Source: Hydrogenimonas sp. SS33 (GTDB taxonomy: Bacteria; Campylobacterota; Campylobacteria; Campylobacterales; Hydrogenimonadaceae). From it: a stretch of DNA of 64,000 nucleotides. The translations under genes and the position numbers were made by a program. Of this stretch, positions 43,968 to 56,832 are shown one piece after another. The number at the start of each line of letters is the position of its first letter. Position 1 is the first letter of the stretch. The notes beneath the pieces were generated by a model that worked only from the letters and a program-made list of their open reading frames with translations, was not told the DNA's origin and did no database searches. The stretch covers positions 869,501 through 933,500 of the forward strand of contig NZ_AP026369.1 of assembly GCF_040436365.1 (NCBI RefSeq), written 5' to 3'.

Positions 43968-44987
43968 TCAGCAGCGGGTCAGAAGCAGGTCGATGGGGTA
44001 GTGTTTTCCCGCCTTGCGAAGGTCCAGGTAGGCTTTGAAGTCGAGATATTCGCCCCGCTGGGTATCCTGCATCAATTCGTTGGCTTTGTCGAGCATCTCG
44101 AACTCGATGAGGGTGAAGAGGTAGGCTTTGAAGGCCTTCTCGTCCTTGCCCGCCAGCTTTTCGAAGAAAGCGAGAAGCTCGTGGGGGGTATAGTGCTTGA
44201 CCAGTTTCTTCGAGAGGATCATGTAGTCGCACTCGTCCAGCTGCACCTGGGTCGTGAGTACCCGTCCCAGCATATCCAGGGGGATCCTGTTCTTCTCCTC
44301 CCGCTTCTCCATCGTATCGACGATGTGCATCAATACGTCGCGGTCAATCTGTTCGATATAGCGGTCGAGCTGCTGGGGCGACGCCTCCTCCGCAAAAATT
44401 TTCAACGCTTCCTTGATCACCCGTTTGTCGTAATAGGGCATGCGGCGAAGCACCTCTTCGGCGCGCTGGGGTTCGTGTTTGAGCATGTTGAGGCCGTTCT
44501 GGACGGCGTAGGGATTGGATTTGTCCAGTTTCAACTTCTCCGTCTCCAGTACCTCACCATGCTTGATGGCGGTAACGATGTCGATGGCGTCGCGCACCTT
44601 CTCGTGGCACGCCTTCTTGTCCACTTTCGTGAAATCGTCACACCCCGCGTCTAAAACGACGCCGACGGGACGGATACGGGGGTCGGCGTAGTTGTGTTTT
44701 TTGGGAGATTTGAGAATATCCCAGTAGAGCGCGTCGGCCAACTTTTCAATGTCGTTGGTCACCTTCCTGCGGCGCCGGTAGGCTTTGTAACCATAATAGA
44801 GCATATGGAAGAATGAGGCGAGAAAGAGCAGCGCCATCGGAACGACGACCCAGACGGCCAGCGGCAGGGTAATCTTTTCTCCCAGAATCGTCAATGTATA
44901 ATCGGCCGGGCTGATCGCCTGATAGACATACCATCCGACAATGGCCATAAGCAGCAATGAAGCGAGAGTATACCGTTTCAAATGCAT
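43968..44987 (-). CDS. Conserved membrane protein, unknown (Cj0124-like position)
   Basis: The 339-aa product has two N-terminal membrane helices (residues 7-25 and 42-66), then a basic segment (YKAYRRRRKV) and a cytoplasmic helical domain of about 260 residues. Repeated helix pairs such as LDMLGRVLTTQVQLDECDYMILSKKLVK and YTPHELLAFFEKLAGKDEKAFKAYLF are seen. I know no function for it. It lies between dusB and dksA, as a similar membrane protein does in C. jejuni from memory. The ATG at 44987 has GGAATACACC upstream. Confidence 0.75.
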   Translation of the reverse strand: MHLKRYTLASLLLMAIVGWYVYQAISPADYTLTILGEKITLPLAVWVVVPMALLFLASFFHMLYYGYKAYRRRRKVTNDIEKLADALYWDILKSPKKHNYADPRIRPVGVVLDAGCDDFTKVDKKACHEKVRDAIDIVTAIKHGEVLETEKLKLDKSNPYAVQNGLNMLKHEPQRAEEVLRRMPYYDKRVIKEALKIFAEEASPQQLDRYIEQIDRDVLMHIVDTMEKREEKNRIPLDMLGRVLTTQVQLDECDYMILSKKLVKHYTPHELLAFFEKLAGKDEKAFKAYLFTLIEFEMLDKANELMQDTQRGEYLDFKAYLDLRKAGKHYPIDLLLTRC

Positions 44988-45070
44988 GGTGTATTCCTTG
45001 CAACATCGATATTTTGATTACCATGCTAACGCAAAAGATGTTAGCCGCGGCTTATAAAGAGGTTTCGAAA

Positions 45071-45099
45071 GAAAAAAAGATCCGGCCATACGGGGCCGG
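45071..45099 (-). terminator. Rho-independent terminator of dksA
   Basis: On the minus strand the perfect stem CCGGCC / GGCCGG (45094-45099 and 45082-45087) is followed by ATCTTTTTTTC. It starts 17 bases after the dksA stop. Confidence 0.85.
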
Positions 45100-45115
45100 G
45101 AAAGAAGATTTAGGG

Positions 45116-45472
45116 TTATGCGGGACTTTTTTCGGCGATCTGGCGGCAGGTGATACAGTATTTGGCAAAAGGTTTCACTTTGAGACGCTGCATGCCGATC
45201 GGCTCTTCACACATTTCGCAAATGCCGTAGGTGCCGTTTTTGATCTTTGCAAGCGCCTCTTCGATCTCTTCAAGTTCACGGCGCTGGGCCACAAGAATCT
45301 CTTCGTTGATCAGGTTATCGGTAGAGACTGCCGCGAAATCCCCTTCGTCCATCACTTCGTGGCTTTTGTGAAGTTCGTCCAGTTCCCTGGAACTGCCACT
45401 GATATTTTTCAGAATCTGTTCTTTTCTCTCTTCGAGCATATGCTGGAAAAAGCGGATATCGTTCTCTCTCAA
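45116..45472 (-). CDS. dksA: DksA/TraR-family zinc-finger regulator
   Basis: Binds the RNA polymerase secondary channel and acts with ppGpp. The 118-aa product has an N-terminal coiled coil (about residues 1-85). The four-Cys zinc finger is GTYGICEMCEEPIGMQRLKVKPFAKYCITCRQ (Cys pairs CEMC and CITC), the classical C4 type rather than the Cys-poor form. It is followed by a strong terminator. Confidence 0.92.
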   Translation of the reverse strand: MRENDIRFFQHMLEERKEQILKNISGSSRELDELHKSHEVMDEGDFAAVSTDNLINEEILVAQRRELEEIEEALAKIKNGTYGICEMCEEPIGMQRLKVKPFAKYCITCRQIAEKSPA

Positions 45473-45592
45473 AATTCTTCTCCCTTATAAAAATTACAGA
45501 ATTCTATCGAAGTTGCCTTAAACTTTTCCTACCGAAACGGCATAGGGCATAACATATGACAACAATTCCAAAAAAGATATTTCTTATTTGAA

Positions 45593-46051
45593 TTACTTAT
45601 GATATGGATGGTTGTGAAGGATGGTGAGGCCACGGTAGATCTGTTCGAGCAGGACGGTTTTGGCGATTTTATGGCTCATGGTCAGTTTCGAGAGGGAGAG
45701 GGATCTGTCGCACCGTTTGAGAAATTCGGGGGCGTGGCCGAAAGCGCCGCCGATGAAAAATGTCACTTCGGCATGCCCTTCGAGCATAGCGGCGAAGGTT
45801 TCGCTGTCGGGTTCTTTCCCTTCCGGGTCGAGGGCCACCGTCAACCCCCGTCGCAGCCAAGGGTCGAAGAGGTCGGCGTAGAGTTTTCTCGCCTGCGCTT
45901 TCCCCTGCTCCTGGGCCCGGGTCACTTTGGCGTTGAAAAGGTCGTGAACCGCCACTTTCGCGTAACGGCCCGACATTTTGACGAAGTGGTCGCAGATGCG
46001 GCTGTAACTGTCCTGTTCCGGCTTGGCGATGGTAACGACGTTAATCTTCAT
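45593..46051 (-). CDS. rlmH: 23S rRNA pseudouridine-1915 N3-methyltransferase RlmH
   Basis: Methylates pseudouridine 1915 in helix 69 of 23S rRNA. The 152-aa product starts MKINVVTIAK and has the SPOUT features LTVALDPEGKEPDSETFA and the SAM-binding knot FFIGGAFGHAPEFLKRCDRSLSLSKLTMSHKIAK. The invariant C-terminus is EQIYRGLTILHNHPYHK. The open frame continues upstream through thiE in another frame, but the ATG at 46051 gives the family N-terminus and overlaps the thiE stop by 11 bp. Confidence 0.95.
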   Translation of the reverse strand: MKINVVTIAKPEQDSYSRICDHFVKMSGRYAKVAVHDLFNAKVTRAQEQGKAQARKLYADLFDPWLRRGLTVALDPEGKEPDSETFAAMLEGHAEVTFFIGGAFGHAPEFLKRCDRSLSLSKLTMSHKIAKTVLLEQIYRGLTILHNHPYHK

Positions 46052-46616
46052 AGAGGCCGCTTCCCACCACCAGCCACCGCACATGGGCAATGGTGTCATC
46101 GATCCGAACGCCGCCGATGGCGGCGACGGGATGGCGGGAGCGCGCCGCCAGTTTCGGCAGTTCTGCCTCCCCCAGCACATTGGCGTCGCTTTTGGTGGGG
46201 GTAGCCCGGTAGGCGCCCAGGCCGATGTAGTCGACCTGCAGATCGTTGGCCGCTTCGATCTCTTCGGCATTGTGGGTCGAAAGGCCGATCCACCGCCCAA
46301 AGCCCACCGTCTCGCGCAAAACGGCCACCGCCTCCTCGGGGGTGGGACCGAATGTTTCCAAATCTTCCTGCCCCACATGGACGCCGCCGCACAAAGGGGC
46401 CAGTTCGGGATGGTCGTTGACGATGACCCTCCCTTCAAAAAGGGGGACGATGGTTTCGAGGCGACGGCGGATCAGATCGACGTCGCCACTCTTGTTTCGG
46501 TACTGCAGCAACTCGGCGCCGAGATCGTTGGCACGCCGGACAAACCGCTCGACGCTCCAGCCGTGATTTTGGAGGGAATCTTCGTCGAGGAGGGCGTAGA
46601 GGGGCAACTTTTTCAT
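46041..46616 (-). CDS. thiE: Thiamine-phosphate synthase-like protein
   Basis: Joins HMP-pyrophosphate and thiazole phosphate to thiamine phosphate. The 191-aa product is a short TIM barrel with the ThiE blocks in order: ELLQYRNKSGD (substrate Arg/Lys), VIVNDHPELAPLCGGVHVGQEDL, WIGLSTHNAEE, YIGLGAYRATPTKSD and PVAAIGGVRIDD. All the usual binding motifs remain, so it is probably active rather than a TenI-like relative. It is inserted between accD and rlmH, which I recall as adjacent in C. jejuni. Confidence 0.85.
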   Translation of the reverse strand: MKKLPLYALLDEDSLQNHGWSVERFVRRANDLGAELLQYRNKSGDVDLIRRRLETIVPLFEGRVIVNDHPELAPLCGGVHVGQEDLETFGPTPEEAVAVLRETVGFGRWIGLSTHNAEEIEAANDLQVDYIGLGAYRATPTKSDANVLGEAELPKLAARSRHPVAAIGGVRIDDTIAHVRWLVVGSGLYED

Positions 46617-46628
46617 AAAAGAGACTTC

Positions 46629-47540
46629 TCAGCCCTCTTCTTCCGTCTCCGCCGCCGCTTCGGCCACGGATGCGCTCTCGGTGACGGCAGGCGCCACTTT
46701 TGCAACAGAGAAAAGGGTCAGCAGCTCCGCCACCGTCTCCTTCATGACCCGGCGGGGGATCACCTTGTCGATGAGCCCGTGCTCAAGCAGGAATTCGGAG
46801 CGCTGGAACCCTTCGGGCAGGTCCGCCCCGATGGTCTGCTTGATGACCCGCTGTCCCGCGAAGCCGATGAGGGCGTCGGGTTCGGCGAGAATGATGTCGC
46901 CCAGCATCGCGAAGGAGGCGCTGACACCCCCCATCGTCGGGTCGGTCAGAATGGAGATGAAGGGAAGCTTCGCATCGTCCAGTTTCGCCAGGGCGGCACT
47001 GGTTTTGGCCATCTGCATCAGGGAGTAGGTGCTCTCCTGCATCCGTGCGCCGCCGCTGGCGCTGACGATGACGACGCCGCAGCGTTTCTCCAGCGCCCTG
47101 TTGACGGCCCGGACGATCTTCTCGCCCTCCACGGAGCCAAGACTACCCCCCATGAAAGCGAAGTCGAAGACCACCAGCTCCGCCGGATTGCCGCCGATTT
47201 CACAGGAACCGCTGATGACGGAGGAGGTGCGTCCCGTCTTCTTCTTCGCCTCTTCCAGCCGTTTCTTGTAACTCTTCTTGTCAACGAATTTGAGCGGATC
47301 GACCGGTTCGAGGGCGGCATCCTGTTCCACGAAAGTTCCCTCGTCCGCCAGCAGTTTGATGCGCTGTTCGGCGGTCAGGCGCATATGGTAGCCGCATTTG
47401 GGGCAGACGTAATGGTTCGCTTCGATCTCTTTGTAGTACATCAGGGCGTTGCACTTTTTGCACTTGATCCAGTGGGCCGGCGCCTCCGCCGGTTTGGGGT
47501 GCTCTTTGCGAATGCTTTTGAAAATATTTCCGAAATTCAT
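46629..47540 (-). CDS. accD: Acetyl-CoA carboxylase carboxyltransferase subunit beta
   Basis: Part of the carboxyltransferase that makes malonyl-CoA for fatty acid synthesis. The 303-aa product has the zinc ribbon [29 protein letters not shown] (residues 27-55) and the crotonase-fold blocks [58 protein letters not shown] and [12 protein letters not shown]. The tail is Ala/Glu-rich. I start at ATG 47540 (MNFGNIF...). The IMPase-family gene precedes it by 2 bp; fabD of the same pathway is at 58288. Confidence 0.96.
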   Translation of the reverse strand: MNFGNIFKSIRKEHPKPAEAPAHWIKCKKCNALMYYKEIEANHYVCPKCGYHMRLTAEQRIKLLADEGTFVEQDAALEPVDPLKFVDKKSYKKRLEEAKKKTGRTSSVISGSCEIGGNPAELVVFDFAFMGGSLGSVEGEKIVRAVNRALEKRCGVVIVSASGGARMQESTYSLMQMAKTSAALAKLDDAKLPFISILTDPTMGGVSASFAMLGDIILAEPDALIGFAGQRVIKQTIGADLPEGFQRSEFLLEHGLIDKVIPRRVMKETVAELLTLFSVAKVAPAVTESASVAEAAAETEEEG

Positions 47541-47542
47541 GG

Positions 47543-48268
47543 TTATCCTTCCTCTGCGTGTGCCATCCGCAGCAGTCTGCGGGCGGTCTCCTCCTCTTTC
47601 GCCACGATCAGCAGCGCCTCCTCTTTCACCACCTCCAGGTCCTCGCACATCCAGAGCGCGGCGGCGAAGTCGTAGGTGCGCCGCGGCCCCGCGAAGATGA
47701 CGAAATCGACATTGTGGGCGTAAGCCAGAGAGAGGGCAACCGCGCCGGGAGAGCGGAATTTCATCTTGCGCCGAAGCAGGGCCAGCGCCAGGTCGGGATG
47801 GGCGTAGGCCTTTTCGAAGATGCCGACGGTACTCAGCTCCCTCTTTCGCACAGGCTCGAAGCGGTCGTGCAGTAGGGAACCTTTGAGCAACCCCTCTTCT
47901 CCCTTGTAAAAACAGTCGCCGTTGGCCAGGTTCACCACGACCCCCTCCTCCGTCCTGCCGTTTCTGGTCAGGGCAACGGAGGAGCCGAAATAGGGAAGGC
48001 CCGAGATGGCGTTGTCGCTCCCGTCGATGGGGTCGAGAACGACGGTCGCCTCTCCCTCCCCGATCAGGCCGCACTCTTCGGAATCGATGGCCCCGAAGGG
48101 TGCCAGGTGCCGGATGTAGATCTTTTCGGCAAGCCGGTCGATGCCCGCGCTTCTGTCCCCGCCGGCGCCGACCTCCCCTTTCACGGCGTAGGCATACCGC
48201 CACCCTTTTTCGAGTTCCGCGGCAATCTCCCGGGCGGCGGTTCTAATAGCCTGCAGGAAAGGGGTCAT
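47543..48268 (-). CDS. Inositol-monophosphatase-family phosphatase
   Basis: The 241-aa product keeps the Mg-dependent phosphatase motifs: IDSEECG (Glu ligand), [25 protein letters not shown] (D-P-I-D-G-S/T core, near residue 78) and the late [18 protein letters not shown] block. The substrate could be inositol phosphate, 3'-phosphoadenosine phosphate (CysQ) or another sugar phosphate; the sequence does not decide. It lies between gltD (3-bp gap) and accD (2-bp gap), clearly within one transcription unit. Confidence 0.85.
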   Translation of the reverse strand: MTPFLQAIRTAAREIAAELEKGWRYAYAVKGEVGAGGDRSAGIDRLAEKIYIRHLAPFGAIDSEECGLIGEGEATVVLDPIDGSDNAISGLPYFGSSVALTRNGRTEEGVVVNLANGDCFYKGEEGLLKGSLLHDRFEPVRKRELSTVGIFEKAYAHPDLALALLRRKMKFRSPGAVALSLAYAHNVDFVIFAGPRRTYDFAAALWMCEDLEVVKEEALLIVAKEEETARRLLRMAHAEEG

Positions 48269-48271
48269 CGG

Positions 48272-49654
48272 TTACCCGATCAGCTGCCGGATGATCGCTT
48301 TGGCCGCTTCACGGCCGTCGTAGACCGCCGTGACCACCAGGTCGGCACCCCGCCGGCAGTCGCCGCCGGCGTAGACCCCTTTGGTCGTGGTTTCGAAATT
48401 CTCGTCGATGACGATGCCGCCCCACTCGTTGGTCTCGATGCCGTTGGCGGAGAGGAATTCGAAAGGGACCGGGTCGAAACCGAGGGCGAATACCACCACA
48501 TCCGCATCGACGCGGAACTCGCTCCCCTCGATCACCTTGAGGCGCTGGCGGCCGCTCTCGTCCGGCTCCCCCAGGGCCGTCTTGAGCATCTCGACGCCGA
48601 CCACTTCCCCCGCGTCGTTGACGAGGACCTGTTTGGGGGCCGCGTTGAAGACGAATTCGACCCCCTCCTCCTTGGCGTTGTTGTACTCTTTGCGCGAACC
48701 GGGCATGTTTCTGGCATCCCGCCGGTAGAGGCAGGTGACACTCCGCGCCCCTTCCCTGAGGGAGGTGCGGACACAGTCCATGGCGGTGTCGCCGCCGCCG
48801 ATGACCACGACATTCTTGTCCTTTACGTCGACCTTCCTGTCGTAGGGGTCTCCGAAGAGTTTCTTCTGGACATTGACCAGAAGCTCCATGGCCATCAGGC
48901 ACCCTTTGGCGTTTTCGTTGGGGATGCCCGCCCTCTTCTGCTTCGTCGCTCCCACACCGATGAAGACGGCGTCGAAATCCCGGACCAGTTCGTCGAAAGG
49001 CTTGTCCTTGCCCACTTCGACGCCGTAATGGATTTTCAGGCCCGCCTCTTCCATCCATTTGACCCGGCGGAAAAGGACACTCTTGTCCAGTTTGAACCCG
49101 GGAATCCCGTAGGTCAGCAGGCCGCCGGGGCGGTCGGCCCTCTCGAAAATCTCCACATCGATACCGGCGCGCAGCAGGTAGGTCGCCGCGGAGAGCCCGG
49201 CCGGGCCCGACCCGACGATGGCCACCCTCTTGCCCACCTTCTCTTCGGCGAAGGCGGGTTTGAGCCCCGCTTTGAAGCCCTCTTCGCTGATGAAGGTTTC
49301 GATGGGCCCGATGGTGATGGCGCCGTACCCGTCGTTGAGGGTGCAGTCACCTTCGCAGAGCCGGTCATGGGGACAGATTCGCCCCATGATCTCCGGAAAG
49401 GGCGACGGTTCGTTGGAGAGGTTGAAAGCCAGCTCCAAATCTTTATCCGCCACCGCCTTGAGCCACTGGGGGATGAAGTTGTGCAGGGGGCACTTGTTGT
49501 GGCAGTAGGGGTCACCGCACTGGATGCAGCGCTCCGACTGGGACGAGGCCTCGTTGGGGTTGTAGACTTCGTAGATCTCCCTGAAATCCTTGATACGCTC
49601 GACGACGTTCCGTTTTTTCGGGTCGATACGTTCGACAAAAACAAAATTCTGCAT
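48272..49654 (-). CDS. gltD: Glutamate synthase (NADPH) small subunit
   Basis: Passes electrons from NADPH via FAD and iron-sulfur centres to GltB. The 460-aa product has the N-terminal Cys clusters CIQCGDPYCHNKCPLHNFIP (near residues 41-60) and CPHDRLCEGDCTLND. The FAD loop is VAIVGSGPAGLSAATYL (near 149) and the NADPH loop is VVVIGGGDTAMDCVRTSL. ATG 49654 follows the gltB stop by one base. The order gltB-gltD gives the complete GOGAT enzyme for ammonia assimilation. Confidence 0.96.
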   Translation of the reverse strand: MQNFVFVERIDPKKRNVVERIKDFREIYEVYNPNEASSQSERCIQCGDPYCHNKCPLHNFIPQWLKAVADKDLELAFNLSNEPSPFPEIMGRICPHDRLCEGDCTLNDGYGAITIGPIETFISEEGFKAGLKPAFAEEKVGKRVAIVGSGPAGLSAATYLLRAGIDVEIFERADRPGGLLTYGIPGFKLDKSVLFRRVKWMEEAGLKIHYGVEVGKDKPFDELVRDFDAVFIGVGATKQKRAGIPNENAKGCLMAMELLVNVQKKLFGDPYDRKVDVKDKNVVVIGGGDTAMDCVRTSLREGARSVTCLYRRDARNMPGSRKEYNNAKEEGVEFVFNAAPKQVLVNDAGEVVGVEMLKTALGEPDESGRQRLKVIEGSEFRVDADVVVFALGFDPVPFEFLSANGIETNEWGGIVIDENFETTTKGVYAGGDCRRGADLVVTAVYDGREAAKAIIRQLIG

Positions 49655-49655
49655 C

Positions 49656-54080
<4,425 letters not shown>

Positions 54081-54172
54081 ATCCTAACCCTTTGTACGGG
54101 GATTCCGCACTCTTTGGCCGGAACCCTCCCGTTTGGTAGTCTTCTTTGGTACAATACTCCAAAAATTAAGCG

Positions 54173-54178
54173 ATTTTA
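54173..54178 (-). promoter_or_regulatory. Probable gltB promoter -10
   Basis: On the minus strand CAGTAAAATCGCTTAATTTTT carries TAAAAT followed by CGC, the same string as before rpsF and dnaJ. It lies 93 bases upstream of the gltB ATG. Confidence 0.5.
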
Positions 54179-54280
54179 CTGAATATGCGGTTACAACTAC
54201 CTGAAGCACTGCCCGGCGGGCATCGTCACAACGCTTTCACCCCTAGAAACAAGAGGTTGGACAACACCCCGTTTCCCATT

Positions 54281-54322
54281 CACTGTTTACTGTTTACTGT
54301 TCACTATTCACTGTTCACCCCA
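54281..54322. repeat. Heptanucleotide array 6, directly before recO
   Basis: Six units in register: CACTGTT, TACTGTT, TACTGTT, CACTATT, CACTGTT, CACCCCA. The recO ATG is at 54325, so the array ends two bases before the start codon and occupies the whole place where a ribosome-binding site should be. Confidence 0.88.
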
Positions 54323-54324
54323 TA

Positions 54325-54942
54325 ATGCAGGGCTATATCCTTCACGTCCGGAAAGCGAAGAACGAAGACACCATCGTCCATGTGCTGACCCCTGAGCGCC
54401 TCAAAACCCTCTACCGCTTCTACGGGGCCCGCCATCCCATCGTTACCACCGGTTACAAGATCGATTTCGAAACGGAGCAGGACTCTTTCCGCTTCATGCC
54501 CAGACTCCGCCACGTCATTCATCTGGGCTTTCCCTGGCTGATGCAAAGCGACCGCCTTCAGGTCTGGCAGCACTTCATCGCCCTGCTCTACGAACATTTG
54601 AAAGATGTGGAGACTCCGGGCCCCTTCTATTTCGACCTGCTGGAAAGATATGCCGCTCTCTGGGGGCTTCAGAACCCTAAACGCAGCGCCGTGGAAGCCT
54701 ACCTCGAACTGCTCGAATACGAAGGGCGCCTACACACCCCCGAAGCGTGCTTCATCTGCGGCGGCAGGCTGGAGGAACAGGTCTCCCTCATCCGCGCCTA
54801 CCTCTGCGCCCACCCCAAATGCGTCATCGCCCGAAAAATGGAAGAAGAGAAGATCACCCGCCTCTTCGCGACGAAGAAGACGATCCATCTGGAAGATGGG
54901 GAGGTGGAGAATCTGTGGCTGACGCTTTTGGAGGGAATGTGA
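54325..54942 (+). CDS. recO: DNA repair protein RecO
   Basis: Works with RecR to load RecA on SSB-coated DNA. The 205-aa product has an N-terminal OB-like domain (MQGYILHVRKAKNEDTIVHVLTPERLKTLYRF) and a helical middle. The zinc region has CFICGG (near residue 143) and a later CAHPKC pair, all four ligands present. It is shorter than E. coli RecO (about 242 aa), as in other Campylobacterota. The gene is bracketed by heptamer arrays 6 and 7 and has no visible Shine-Dalgarno site. Confidence 0.88.
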   Translation: MQGYILHVRKAKNEDTIVHVLTPERLKTLYRFYGARHPIVTTGYKIDFETEQDSFRFMPRLRHVIHLGFPWLMQSDRLQVWQHFIALLYEHLKDVETPGPFYFDLLERYAALWGLQNPKRSAVEAYLELLEYEGRLHTPEACFICGGRLEEQVSLIRAYLCAHPKCVIARKMEEEKITRLFATKKTIHLEDGEVENLWLTLLEGM

Positions 54943-54952
54943 TTTCGTAAAT

Positions 54953-55012
54953 GGTGAACGGTGAACAGTGAACGGAAAGTGAGAAGTGAGAAGTGAGAAG
55001 TGAGAAGTGAGA
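54953..55012. repeat. Heptanucleotide array 7, after recO
   Basis: GGTGAAC twice, AGTGAAC, then a 4-bp interruption (GGAA) and five perfect AGTGAGA units (54978-55012). It begins 10 bases after the recO stop. The unit changes from GTGAAC-type to GTGAGA-type within one array, which shows how the family diversifies. It is followed by TATCGGCG and the flank shared with array 4. Confidence 0.9.
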
Positions 55013-55014
55013 AG

Positions 55015-55079
55015 TATCGGCGAAGCTGATTTTGAATGGTTTGTCAAGGATTTTTGTCAATCAAACGAAATTTTAAACC
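55015..55079. repeat. Flank shared with the sequence after array 4
   Basis: Starts TATCGGCGAAGCTGATTTT and aligns in order with 23619-23690. It lies between heptamer arrays 7 and 8, in the spacer before the NYN-domain gene's 3' end. Confidence 0.6.
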
Positions 55080-55101
55080 GAGAATCATTCTCAACGCGCG
55101 T

Positions 55102-55213
55102 CAATGCCCAATGCCCAATGCCCAATGCCCAATGCCCAATGCCCAATGCCCAATGCCCAATGCCCAATGCCCAATGCCCAATGCCCAATGCCCAATGCCC
55201 AATGACCAATGAC
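55102..55213. repeat. Heptanucleotide array 8: CAATGCC x14 plus CAATGAC x2
   Basis: Fourteen perfect CAATGCC units (55102-55199) and two CAATGAC units (55200-55213), 112 bp in all, the longest array in the window. It ends 6 bases before the 3' end of the NYN-domain gene. The absence of spacers and the 7-bp period exclude a CRISPR array. Confidence 0.97.
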
Positions 55214-55219
55214 CAAAAA

Positions 55220-55957
55220 CTACCGCCTCCGCCTATTCCTCACATAAATCGCTTTCGCACCCCGGTGGGTTACCTGCTCTTCGATGTCGAAGAGTCCTGT
55301 GGCTTTGACCAGTTCTCCCAGTTTTTTGTAGCCGTAGTTCCTGGGGTCGAATTCGGGGGCCTGTTTGGCGATGATGTTTCCCATGGCGCCCAGGTGGGCC
55401 CAGCCGCTTTCGTCGCTGGCTGCATCGACGGCGTCTCGCAGCAGGCGTATCAGCTTTCTGTCCCGCTTCAGTTCGGATGCGGAGAGTCGGCGGATCGGTG
55501 TCTCTTCACTCTCCTCCTCTTCGGCGCGCAGCACTTCGGTGTAGATGAATTTGTCGCAGGCAGAGACGAAAGGGGTCGGTGTCTTCTTCTCTCCGAATCC
55601 GTAGACGACCAGCCCCGACTCCCGGATCCTCGCCGCCAGTTTCGTAAAGTCGCTGTCACTGCTGACGATGCAGAAACCGTCGAAATTGCCGGTATAGAGC
55701 AGGTCCATCGCATCGATGATCATGGCGCTGTCGGTGGCGTTTTTGCCCGTTGTGTAACCGAACTGCTGAATGGGCTGAATCGAGTGGGTCAGAAGTACTT
55801 CTTTCCACCCTTTCAGCTGAGGCAGCGTCCAGTCTCCGTAGATGCGCTTGACGCTCGCCGTGCCGTATTTGGCGATCTCGGCCAGCAGGGCATCGATGAT
55901 GGAGGGCTGGGCATTGTCCGCGTCGATCAGGACGGCGAGTTTCTGTGTCTTTTCCAT
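55220..55957 (-). CDS. NYN-domain protein with C-terminal OST-HTH/LOTUS domain
   Basis: A predicted RNA-binding nuclease. The 245-aa product has a PIN-like NYN domain with the acidic residues in [13 protein letters not shown] (near 8-20), [14 protein letters not shown] (near 75-88) and [21 protein letters not shown] (near 95-115). A C-terminal LOTUS/OST-HTH domain follows (about 165-240), with [26 protein letters not shown] and [29 protein letters not shown] domains bind RNA or G-quadruplexes in other systems. The target here is unknown. Repeat copy H, then AAGGAA, precedes the ATG. Confidence 0.88.
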   Translation of the reverse strand: MEKTQKLAVLIDADNAQPSIIDALLAEIAKYGTASVKRIYGDWTLPQLKGWKEVLLTHSIQPIQQFGYTTGKNATDSAMIIDAMDLLYTGNFDGFCIVSSDSDFTKLAARIRESGLVVYGFGEKKTPTPFVSACDKFIYTEVLRAEEEESEETPIRRLSASELKRDRKLIRLLRDAVDAASDESGWAHLGAMGNIIAKQAPEFDPRNYGYKKLGELVKATGLFDIEEQVTHRGAKAIYVRNRRRR

Positions 55958-55974
55958 AATATTCCTTCATATCT

Positions 55975-56105
55975 GAAGTTACGCAAAGCTTGAGCAAAGC
56001 CCAAGCTTTGGCGGGGACTGGCCGTCACAAAAGATTTTTGTGCTCTCCCCCTAAAGCTACGAAATCGTAGATTTCGGGAAAACGTCACGCTTTTTGCGTA
56101 ACGTC
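55975..56105 (-). repeat. Multi-hairpin repeat, copy H (upstream of NYN gene, type II)
   Basis: On the minus strand: hairpin 1 GACGTTACGC-AAAAA-GCGTGACGTT with two G.U-type wobbles; hairpin 2 CGAAATC / GATTTCG; the type II insert with ACAAAAATCTTTT; a weak hairpin 3 (GGCCAGTCCCC side only partly paired). Hairpin 4 is GCTTGGGC / GCTCAAGC, where both arms changed from GCATG / CATGC. It ends TTTGCGTAACTTC 17 bases before the NYN gene's ATG. Confidence 0.9.
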
Positions 56106-56115
56106 TATGACATTC

Positions 56116-56811
56116 TTACAGCACGGCGTCGTGCCACTGGGCGATGGCGAAACGCCTGCCCGATTGCACCGGTTCGACCTCATGGGCGAAGAGGGGATGG
56201 GAGGGAAACGCCAGCAGCGTTCCGGCACGTGGTTTCAGCGTCACGGTTTTCCCCTCTTCATCCACAAGGTGGTTGAAAAGCAGCGCCCCGCCCGTGAAAT
56301 CCTCCCCCTGGGTGTTCAGGAAAAGGAGTGTCGTCACTTTCCGCTCCGGAATCGTCACCCGGTAGCCTACCAGCTCCCCACGGCTGTCGACCAGTTCGGA
56401 GGCGTTGTCGGCATGGCGTCTGTAGCGTCCGCCCTCCCGGTACTCCAGAAGCTGGGGACGGGTGGCCGCCCCCAGGGCGACTGCGAAAAAGCGCTCGATC
56501 TTGCTGCGGTACTTCCCGACCGCCTCTTCGTAGAGCCTTTCGATTTGGGGGGTGAGCGGATGCAGCAGCGTGTCGCGGATGGAGCGGTCCAGTGCCCTGT
56601 CGCCGCGAAGCGCCGCGGCTTTCGTGTCGCATCCCTCCAGCGTCGCAAGAGCATCACGGCAGGCATCGTGCGGCACCGCCTCTTCGAAAGTCAGAAACGG
56701 ACGCTCCACGTAGGGTGAGGGCATGGGCTGACGGGGGAAATCCATCGCCCACACCTTCCTGTCGGCATAGATCTTTTCGGATACGGTGACCACGTCATCC
56801 AACATATTCAT
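56116..56811 (-). CDS. 2-oxoglutarate/Fe(II)-dependent oxygenase
   Basis: The 231-aa product has the prolyl-4-hydroxylase-like fold. The first iron ligands H-x-D are in GGRYRRHADNASE (near residue 133). The core continues as VTTLLFLNTQGEDFTGGALLF, and the distal His and 2-oxoglutarate Arg are in LFAHEVEPVQSGRRFAIAQWHD (near 210-220). All catalytic positions are present. The substrate is unknown; relatives act on proteins, cyclic compounds or as PKHD-type hydroxylases. It overlaps no neighbour and lies just downstream of the TtcA-like gene. Confidence 0.85.
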   Translation of the reverse strand: MNMLDDVVTVSEKIYADRKVWAMDFPRQPMPSPYVERPFLTFEEAVPHDACRDALATLEGCDTKAAALRGDRALDRSIRDTLLHPLTPQIERLYEEAVGKYRSKIERFFAVALGAATRPQLLEYREGGRYRRHADNASELVDSRGELVGYRVTIPERKVTTLLFLNTQGEDFTGGALLFNHLVDEEGKTVTLKPRAGTLLAFPSHPLFAHEVEPVQSGRRFAIAQWHDAVL

Positions 56812-56832
56812 CCTTCGGCAAAAACCGCCCCA

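Larger units (their letters stand above)
54081..54324. other. Divergent gltB/recO intergenic region
   Basis: A gap of 244 bp between divergently transcribed gltB and recO. It contains the candidate gltB -10, a possible plus-strand -10 TACAAT (54150-54155) and, at the recO side, heptanucleotide array 6. No small gene or RNA gene was recognised. Confidence 0.6.

Noticed and set aside
55102-55213. CRISPR-like direct repeats
   Set aside because: The period is 7 bp with no spacers and no cas genes; it is a simple tandem array.
55007-55993. Long plus-strand frame with a repeated Gln-Cys-Pro-Met-Pro-Asn-Ala motif
   Set aside because: The repeats are only translation of the CAATGCC array, and the rest is antisense to the NYN-domain gene. 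No start signal or coding pattern.
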